Both the position numbers and the translations under genes were made by a program. Below the pieces are notes generated by a model. That model did no database searches and was not told the DNA's origin. It saw nothing but the letters and a program-made list of their open reading frames with translations. A stretch of DNA of 64,000 nt from Phytohabitans aurantiacus (lineage in GTDB: Bacteria > Actinomycetota > Actinomycetes > Mycobacteriales > Micromonosporaceae), in NCBI RefSeq assembly GCF_027923225.1, contig NZ_BSDI01000007.1, positions 744,001 through 808,000 on the forward strand. Direction: 5' to 3'. Below, piece after piece: positions 58,688 to 64,000 of this stretch. Within the stretch, counting starts at the first letter, position 1, and each line of letters begins with the position of its first letter.

Positions 58688-58776
58688 GCCCGTCTTGCGG
58701 CGGAAAACCCGTTGCGCGCCGGCTGACCGGCTGATTCTCTGACCGTGTAAACCGCCGACCTGAAAGAGGAGCAGGA

Positions 58777-58887
58777 ATGCGAGCCACGCCCATCTCCATC
58801 GAAGACCTGTTCGTCGATTCGAGGGGTTGGCCGTTTGCTCCGCAGCACTCTGAACCTTGGCATCCTGGCGCACGTCGACGCCGGTAA
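58777..58887 (+). CDS. short leader ORF overlapping the ribosomal protection gene
   Basis: 36 codons starting at ATG 58777 behind the strong AGAGGAGCAGGA. Encodes MRATPISIEDLFVDSRGWPF..., ending at TAA 58885, which is 53 bp inside the downstream TTG-started gene in another frame. The upstream ORF has a much better ribosome site than the main gene, the layout expected of a regulatory leader peptide for a ribosome-targeting-antibiotic resistance gene. Confidence 0.6.
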   Translation: MRATPISIEDLFVDSRGWPFAPQHSEPWHPGARRRR

Positions 58888-60784
58888 GACCACACTCTCC
58901 GAACGGCTGCTCTACGCGGCCGGCGTCATCGACTCGCCCGGGCGTGTCGACGATGGCACGACGCGCACCGACTCGCTCGCGCTGGAACGCCAGCGCGGCA
59001 TCACGATCCGGTCCGCCGTCGTGTCACTCACGATCCGCGGCACGGCGGTCAACCTGATCGACACGCCCGGGCACCCCGACTTCGTCGCCGAGGTCGACCG
59101 GGTGCTGGGCGTGCTCGACGGCGCCGTCCTCGTGATCTCCGCCGTCGAGGGCGTGCAGCCGCAGACGCGGGTACTGATGCGGGCACTGCGACGGCTGCGG
59201 GTGCCGACGCTGCTGTTCATCAACAAGGTCGACCGCCGCGGCGCCGACGTCGACCGCGTGCTGGCGGAGGTCGAGCGCCGCCTCGGTGTCACCTGCGTGC
59301 CGATGACCCGGGTCGAGCGGCCGGGCGCCCGCGACGCGCGGGTGGTGCCGTGCCCGCCGGACCGTGACCTGCTGACGCAGGCGCTGGCCGGCAACGACGA
59401 CGCGCTGCTGGCGGCGTACGTCGAGGACGAGGCGCGCGTGACGCCCGCGGTGCTGCGGCGTGAACTGGCGGCGCAGACCGCGCGGGCCCTGGTGCACCCG
59501 GTGTACGCCGGGTCGGCCGCCACGGGCACCGGTGTCGCCGAGCTGATGGACGGTCTCGTCGAGCTGCTACCGGTCGCCACGGGTGACGCGGACGGGCCGG
59601 TCGGCGGCACGGTGTTCAAGATCGAGCGCGGTGCGGCCGGCGAGAAGATCGCGTACGTGCGCATGGACTCGGGAACCCTACGCACTCGCGATCCCATCCA
59701 TAGTGGACTCATCCACAGTGGACCCGACAAGGTGACCGCGATCAGCGTCTTCGAGGGCGGGGCGTGGGTGCGGCGCGACGCGGTACGCGCCAGCGAGATC
59801 GGCAAGCTGTGGGGCCTCGCCCACGCGCGGGTCGGTGACCCCGTCGGCCGGTCAAGCGCCTCAGAGGCGAGACAGCACTTCGCGCCACCTACATTGGAGG
59901 CGGTGGTCGAGCCGGTGCGGCATGAGGACCACGTGGCGCTGCGCGCCGCCCTGGCGCAACTGTCCGAACAGGACCCGCTCATCAACGTGCGCACGGACGG
60001 CGCGGAGCTGGCGGTGTCGCTGTACGGCGAGGTGCAGAAGGAGGTCATCCAGGCCACGCTCGCCGACGACTTCGGCGTGGAGGTCGTCTTTCACGGTGCC
60101 ACTCCCCTGTACCTGGAACGGCCGGCCGCCTCGGGCGAGGCCGTGGAGCTGCTGCACGGGCCCGGAAACCCGTACCTGGCGACGATCGGGCTCCGCGTGG
60201 ATCCGGCGCCGCCAGGGTCCGGTGTGGACTTCCGGCTGGGCGTCGACTATCGGGGCGCGCCACTGTTCGTGTACCGCAACCTCGACGAGTTCGGGGAGAG
60301 CATGGCCGGGTACGTGCGGGAGGCCCTGCGCGAGGGGCCGCACGGGTGGCCGGTCAGCGACTGCGTGGTGACGATGACGCGGAGCCAGTACAGCGTGCCG
60401 GACGGGCCGCCGTCGACCCGGGGGCCGCTCAGCACCGCCGCCGACTTCCGCAAGCTCACGCCGCTCGTGCTCGGTCAGGCGCTGGCGGCCGCCGGCACGA
60501 TCGTCTGCGAGCCGATGTCACGGGTACGCGTCGACGCGCCAGCCGACACGCTGGGCGCGCTGCTCGGTGCGCTGAGCCGGCTGAGCACGGCGGTGGAGGC
60601 GCCCGATGTGCGTGGCGGCGAGGTGACCGTCGAGGCGGTACTGCCGGCCGCGAGCGTGCCACGCCTGCAGCGCGACTTGCCCGGGCTGACCAGCGGCGAG
60701 GGCGTGCTCGACGCGACGTACGCGGGTCACGAGCCCGTGCGCGGGCCCCACCCCGTGATCAGGGCGTCCCTCAAGTCGCCCTGA
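58835..60784 (+). CDS. tetracycline-type ribosomal protection protein (EF-G-like GTPase)
   Basis: 649 aa. G-domain motifs AHVDAGKTT (12-20), RGITIRSA, DTPGHPDF and NKVDRRG, then domains II-V ending with EF-G-like VTVEAVLPAA. This matches TetM/TetO/OtrA-type proteins that evict tetracyclines (or related ligands) from the ribosome; genuine resistance is not proven. TTG 58835 follows GAGGGG at 8 bp. The last residues (VIRASLKSP) are encoded by the R3 palindrome. Confidence 0.9.
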   Translation: MLRSTLNLGILAHVDAGKTTLSERLLYAAGVIDSPGRVDDGTTRTDSLALERQRGITIRSAVVSLTIRGTAVNLIDTPGHPDFVAEVDRVLGVLDGAVLVISAVEGVQPQTRVLMRALRRLRVPTLLFINKVDRRGADVDRVLAEVERRLGVTCVPMTRVERPGARDARVVPCPPDRDLLTQALAGNDDALLAAYVEDEARVTPAVLRRELAAQTARALVHPVYAGSAATGTGVAELMDGLVELLPVATGDADGPVGGTVFKIERGAAGEKIAYVRMDSGTLRTRDPIHSGLIHSGPDKVTAISVFEGGAWVRRDAVRASEIGKLWGLAHARVGDPVGRSSASEARQHFAPPTLEAVVEPVRHEDHVALRAALAQLSEQDPLINVRTDGAELAVSLYGEVQKEVIQATLADDFGVEVVFHGATPLYLERPAASGEAVELLHGPGNPYLATIGLRVDPAPPGSGVDFRLGVDYRGAPLFVYRNLDEFGESMAGYVREALREGPHGWPVSDCVVTMTRSQYSVPDGPPSTRGPLSTAADFRKLTPLVLGQALAAAGTIVCEPMSRVRVDAPADTLGALLGALSRLSTAVEAPDVRGGEVTVEAVLPAASVPRLQRDLPGLTSGEGVLDATYAGHEPVRGPHPVIRASLKSP

Positions 60785-60810
60785 CGACTTCAGGTACGCC
60801 CTGATCACGG
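60753..60810. terminator. R3 palindrome, bidirectional terminator containing both stop codons (copy 2)
   Basis: 24-bp arms (60753-60776 and 60787-60810) with two mismatches; outer end CCGTGATCAGGGCG as in copy 1. The plus-strand gene ends at TGA 60782-60784 in the loop and the minus-strand gene ends at TGA 60807-60805 in the right arm. Confidence 0.8.
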
Positions 60811-61545
60811 AAGGGGGAATGCGAAGCGCGAACCCGGCTCACTCAGCGCCCCCATCGACGGCGTGACACTCCACAGTGCACTCAGCTCGTCGGCGACCGC
60901 GGCCACCAGCTTCGGTACGTCGGACGGCGCGCTGTCGTGCATCGCCTCCGCGACGATCAGCACCGACGTCGTGTCCGCGCGCACCGCTGAGTGGCCGCTC
61001 TGCCGGTGCGTCCACCGGCGCGCGTGCGCCTCGCCACCCGCGTCGGCGAAGACGAGCTCGCCCGGCTCGGGATGCTCCACCTCTCCCGAGAACGCCAGGT
61101 ACCGCTCGTCGCCCGTCGCCGGCCGTACCCGCAGGTCACCGGCGATCCGGCTCGCGTCGAGCGCCGCCACCGGGATCGCGAACGCCACCGAGATCGCGTT
61201 GCACAGGTCGATCAGAGGGTGGATGCGCGGCAGGTCGCCCTCCTTGCGCAGGCGGCGCAGCAGCGACTCGGACGCGCACCGGTACTGGGTCGGCTTCAGC
61301 CCCATCCGCCCGAAGGCGCGCCGCCACGCCTGAATCTCGGGCAGCTTGGCCTCGGTGCCGTCTGCCTCGGTGCCGCCCGCGAGGCGCGCCCGCGCGATCG
61401 CCAGGTATCGGGCCACGACCGGTTCGACGGGAAGCTCGGGCGCGACAGGCACAGTGGCGGTCAGGCCGGTCGCGTACACCGCGCCCGCGACCAGGTCGGG
61501 ATGCGCCGCCCAGACGGCGGGCGCGTGCTGGAAGTACCTGCTCAC
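60805..61545 (-). CDS. B3/B4 domain (tRNA-synthetase-editing-like) protein
   Basis: 246 aa. LPEIQAWRRAFGRMGLKPTQYRCASESLLRRLRKEGDLPRIHPLIDLCNAISVAFAIPVAALD is the B3/4 editing-domain signature found in PheT and in free-standing proteins. These hydrolyse mischarged tRNAs or act on related substrates. Starts near GTG 61545; the N-terminal extension to 61647 looks spurious. Stop codon lies in the R3 palindrome. Divergent from fxsA. Confidence 0.88.
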   Translation of the reverse strand: MSRYFQHAPAVWAAHPDLVAGAVYATGLTATVPVAPELPVEPVVARYLAIARARLAGGTEADGTEAKLPEIQAWRRAFGRMGLKPTQYRCASESLLRRLRKEGDLPRIHPLIDLCNAISVAFAIPVAALDASRIAGDLRVRPATGDERYLAFSGEVEHPEPGELVFADAGGEAHARRWTHRQSGHSAVRADTTSVLIVAEAMHDSAPSDVPKLVAAVADELSALWSVTPSMGALSEPGSRFAFPLP

Positions 61546-61699
61546 CACGCCACTCTGCCCGCCACGGCGGCGCGACTGCCAGGGCCAAAGGCAGCGCGGA
61601 CGACCGGTCCATTCGCGGTCGTGCTGAGAGCGCGACGGTGACATCACGTCGAGTAGTCTCTATCCTTACCCTCGGGAGTCGACTGTTAGGGGAGCCGCC

Positions 61700-61885
61700 A
61701 TGGATCGTGCCGCACCCAGCCGTCAGGCCAGCGAAGCCGACCCGTTCGAAGCCGTCCGGCACACGCCCTTACGCCGGATCGCCACCGACAACATCGACGC
61801 GGTCAATGCCGTCCGGCGCCGAGTGCTGCACACCGAGTCCGGCCTGGCCTCCATCGGGGCCACGCCGTTCAATTCCGCGATCTGA
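61700..61885 (+). CDS. fxsA: FxsA, FXSXX-COOH ribosomal peptide precursor
   Basis: 61 aa. Ends FNSAI (57-61), the FXSXX-COOH motif that defines this precursor family; the body carries the usual Asp/Arg-rich leader (TPLRRIATDNIDAVNAVRRRVL). ATG 61700 follows GGGGAGCC. The next gene, nine bases after the stop, is the radical SAM enzyme that modifies it. FXS precursors belong to the cyclophane-type (triceptide) RiPPs, in which a Phe ring is joined to a neighbouring side chain (established for relatives; not shown here). Confidence 0.92.
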   Translation: MDRAAPSRQASEADPFEAVRHTPLRRIATDNIDAVNAVRRRVLHTESGLASIGATPFNSAI

Positions 61886-61893
61886 CGAATCTA

Positions 61894-64000
61894 TTGCGGT
61901 ATTTCGTTCTCAAGGTGCACAGCCGGTGTGACCTGGCCTGTGACCACTGCTACGTATACGAGCACGCCGACCAGAGCTGGCGCACCCGGCCACGGAGCAT
62001 CGCGCTCGAAACCGTGCGGGCGGCCGGCAAACGCATCGCCGAGCACGCGGCCACCCACGCGCTGCCCGGCGTCCAGGTGATCCTCCACGGTGGCGAGCCG
62101 CTGCTGCTGGGCGCCGACCGGCTCGACGCCGTGCTGGCCGAGTTGCAAGCCACCATCGCGTCGGTCGTCCGGCTCGACCTGCGCATGCAGACCAACGCCG
62201 TGCTGCTCTCCCCCGCGATCTGCGACGTCCTGCTGCGGCACGGGGTGCGGGTCGGCGTTTCGCTCGACGGCGACCGGGCCGCCAACGACCGGCATCGCCG
62301 GTTCGCCAACGGGGCGAGCAGCCACGCGCGGGTGCTGCGCGGGCTCGCCCTGCTGCGCCAGCCGGCGTACCGCTCGCTGTACGCCGGCATCCTGTGCACC
62401 GTCGACGTGGCGGGCGACCCGGTCGCGGTCTACGAGGCGCTACTGGCCGAGGCGCCGCCGCGCGTCGACTTCCTGCTGCCGCACGCCACGTGGGACCGGC
62501 CGCCGCCACGCCCGGGCGGGACCGCCACGCCGTACGCCGACTGGCTCGGCCGGATCCACGACCGCTGGACGGCCGGCGGGCGCCCGATGCCGATCCGCCT
62601 CTTCGACGCGCTCTCGTCCACTGTGGAGTACCGGGCCGGCGGCACCGAGGCGGTCGGCCTCGACCCGGCCGACGTGGTGGTCATCGAGACCGACGGCGCC
62701 TGGGAGCAGGCCGACTCGCTGAAGACGGCGTACGACGGGGCGCCCGCGACCGGGTTCGACGTGTTCTCGCACAGCGTCGACGAGGTGGCCGGGCACGCGG
62801 GTGTCGCCGCGCGCCAGAACGGTCTCGCCGGAGTCTGCGCCACCTGCCGGGCGTGCCCGGTCGTGCGGCGGTGCGGCGGCGGCCTGTTCGCCCACCGGTA
62901 CCGCTCGGGGTCCGGGTTCGACAACCCGTCGGTCTACTGCGCCGACCTCAAGGCACTCATCGCCCGGATCGACCCGTCGCCGGCCGATGTGTCGCGGGCC
63001 GAGCGCGGGCAAAGCGTAGACGGGAGCGGTCGAGACCCCATGTCGGATCGGGACATGCCGGATCGGGAATTGGACGCGATCGGCTCCGGATACGGCGACG
63101 CGGCCGCTATGGCCCGGCTCGTCGAGTCGCAGGTGCCGATCACCCGCGTCCTGCTGTCGATGGTCGGCGAGACCGAGGCCGCCACACCGGCGTGGGAGCT
63201 GCTCGAACACGTCGACGCGGTGGCGCCCGAGGCGGTGGCGGCGGTGCTCGCGCACCCGTACGTGCGCGCCTGGGCGGTCCGCTACCTGGAACAGCCCGCA
63301 CACCGCGACACCGACCGGGGGCACCTGGCGTGCGTCGCCGCGGCGGCCGCGGTACGGGCCGGGGTCTCCGCCGAGCTGGCGCTGCCGGTCCGCGACGGCC
63401 TCGTGCACCTGCCGGCGCTCGGCGCGTACGCGGTCGCGTCACCGTCGATGGAGACCGCCGAGCTGTCCATCGCCGAGGGCGAGTTCGAGCTGCGCGCCGC
63501 CGCCGAATGGTGGCCCATGAGGTGGCTCGACGCCGGCGGCCAGCGGGTGCCGGTCGAAGACACCGACCCGTACCGGGACTGTCACGAGTGGCCGGTGGCC
63601 GGCCGCCTCAGCACCGCCGCCGCCGGCTCCTGGCAGAGCCTGCTCACGGCCGCCTGGCAGGGCATCCACCGGGACGCCCCGGCACACGCGCCCGCGGTCC
63701 GAGCGGCGTTCCGCGCCCTGGTACCGCTGGTCACCGACCCCGGTGGCCGGCTGCGCAGCGCCACCAACCGGGACGCGTTCGGAGCGGTCGCGGTCGCCGA
63801 CCCGGGCAGCGGCGACGCGCTGGCGCTGCTGCTCGTGCACGAGGTGCAGCACGTCAAGCTCGGTGCCGTGCTCGACCGGTACGACCTGGTGGACAAGGAC
63901 CATCGCGAGCTGCTCACCGTGCCGTGGCGGCCGATCAAGCGGCCCGCCGAGGCGGTGCTGCAGGGCGCGTACGCCCACCTCGCCGTCGCCGACGTGTGGC
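61894..64000 (+). CDS. fxsB: FxsB radical SAM/SPASM maturase with C-terminal HExxH domain (3' end outside window)
   Basis: At least 702 aa. TTG 61894 gives MRYFVLKVHSRCDLACDHCY with the radical SAM motif CxxxCxxC at residues 12, 16 and 19. VILHGGEPLLL is the SAM-binding motif, and CATCRACPVVRRCGGG the SPASM cluster region (about 310-330). After about residue 400 comes a second domain with HEVQH (His649-His653), a zinc-protease-like motif. No start other than TTG fits the family N-terminus. Eight bases after fxsA. Predicted to install a crosslink in FxsA; the HExxH part may act on the product. Confidence 0.93.
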   Translation, partial: MRYFVLKVHSRCDLACDHCYVYEHADQSWRTRPRSIALETVRAAGKRIAEHAATHALPGVQVILHGGEPLLLGADRLDAVLAELQATIASVVRLDLRMQTNAVLLSPAICDVLLRHGVRVGVSLDGDRAANDRHRRFANGASSHARVLRGLALLRQPAYRSLYAGILCTVDVAGDPVAVYEALLAEAPPRVDFLLPHATWDRPPPRPGGTATPYADWLGRIHDRWTAGGRPMPIRLFDALSSTVEYRAGGTEAVGLDPADVVVIETDGAWEQADSLKTAYDGAPATGFDVFSHSVDEVAGHAGVAARQNGLAGVCATCRACPVVRRCGGGLFAHRYRSGSGFDNPSVYCADLKALIARIDPSPADVSRAERGQSVDGSGRDPMSDRDMPDRELDAIGSGYGDAAAMARLVESQVPITRVLLSMVGETEAATPAWELLEHVDAVAPEAVAAVLAHPYVRAWAVRYLEQPAHRDTDRGHLACVAAAAAVRAGVSAELALPVRDGLVHLPALGAYAVASPSMETAELSIAEGEFELRAAAEWWPMRWLDAGGQRVPVEDTDPYRDCHEWPVAGRLSTAAAGSWQSLLTAAWQGIHRDAPAHAPAVRAAFRALVPLVTDPGGRLRSATNRDAFGAVAVADPGSGDALALLLVHEVQHVKLGAVLDRYDLVDKDHRELLTVPWRPIKRPAEAVLQGAYAHLAVADVW

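Overview
The window is 64 kb of very GC-rich DNA with tightly packed genes, many GTG/TTG starts, frequent 4-nt ATGA/GTGA overlaps and many apparently leaderless promoters (TANNNT seven bases before the start codon). Gene content (DUF4328, DUF6458, DUF4291, MFS_3, LAL-type LuxR, FxsA/FxsB, split LigD modules, several ECF sigma factors) points to a filamentous actinobacterium; Micromonosporaceae is my best guess (inference). I saw no rRNA, tRNA, CRISPR array, transposase or phage genes.

Layout. 1-1569: NHEJ-type DNA repair modules (LigD phosphoesterase, cut by the window edge, and ATP-dependent ligase). 1570-2848: gene-free, with a GC tandem repeat and a cluster of palindromic repeats. 2849-5862: DUF1801, an NmrA-like oxidoreductase divergent from an AraC regulator, and a histidine phosphatase. 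6468-11230: a minus-strand operon of HtrA-like protease, MoxR ATPase, DUF58 and two VWA membrane proteins. 11316-23319: DUF4328 protein, secreted M6 metalloprotease, an asymmetric heterodimeric ABC exporter, an APH-like kinase, and a LacI regulator next to a secreted beta-helix protein with a LacI-type operator. 24146-30565: BON protein, LAL regulator, general-stress protein, SDR and MFS exporter. 30545-34111: small proteins, an XRE regulator and a monothiol DsbA-like protein. 34795-39777: LCP ligase, ABC-2 exporter, two-component system and hydrolase. 39778-41148: repeats with an orphan LacI-type operator and one small membrane gene. 41149-46242: alpha-galactosidase, TetR, an ICMT-DCC fusion and an SRPBCC membrane protein with paired TetR-type operators. 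46416-52000: two sigma-factor loci (46416 and the 52000 gene, the latter coupled to an EF-hand protein), a zf-HC2 protein and surface proteins. 52045-56862: small metabolic genes and a scar with an HNH pseudogene and a partial gene duplication. 56985-58687: a third sigma factor with a membrane partner. 58777-60784: a tetracycline-type ribosomal protection protein overlapped by a leader ORF. 61700-64000: FxsA precursor and the radical SAM maturase FxsB with an HExxH C-terminal domain (runs off the window).

The least explained content lies in the gene-free stretches. They hold several families of dispersed inverted repeats. The main one (called R1 here) has eight ~75-bp copies (type I) and five ~88-bp partner modules (type II) carrying a GCGA-loop hairpin; four loci are I+II composites. 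A second family (R2, 55-bp arms, often paired as inverted repeats) is interrupted by R1 at one site, suggesting R1 moves. A third palindrome (R3, two copies) lies between convergent genes and at one site supplies the stop codons of both neighbours. No transposase for any of them is encoded here.
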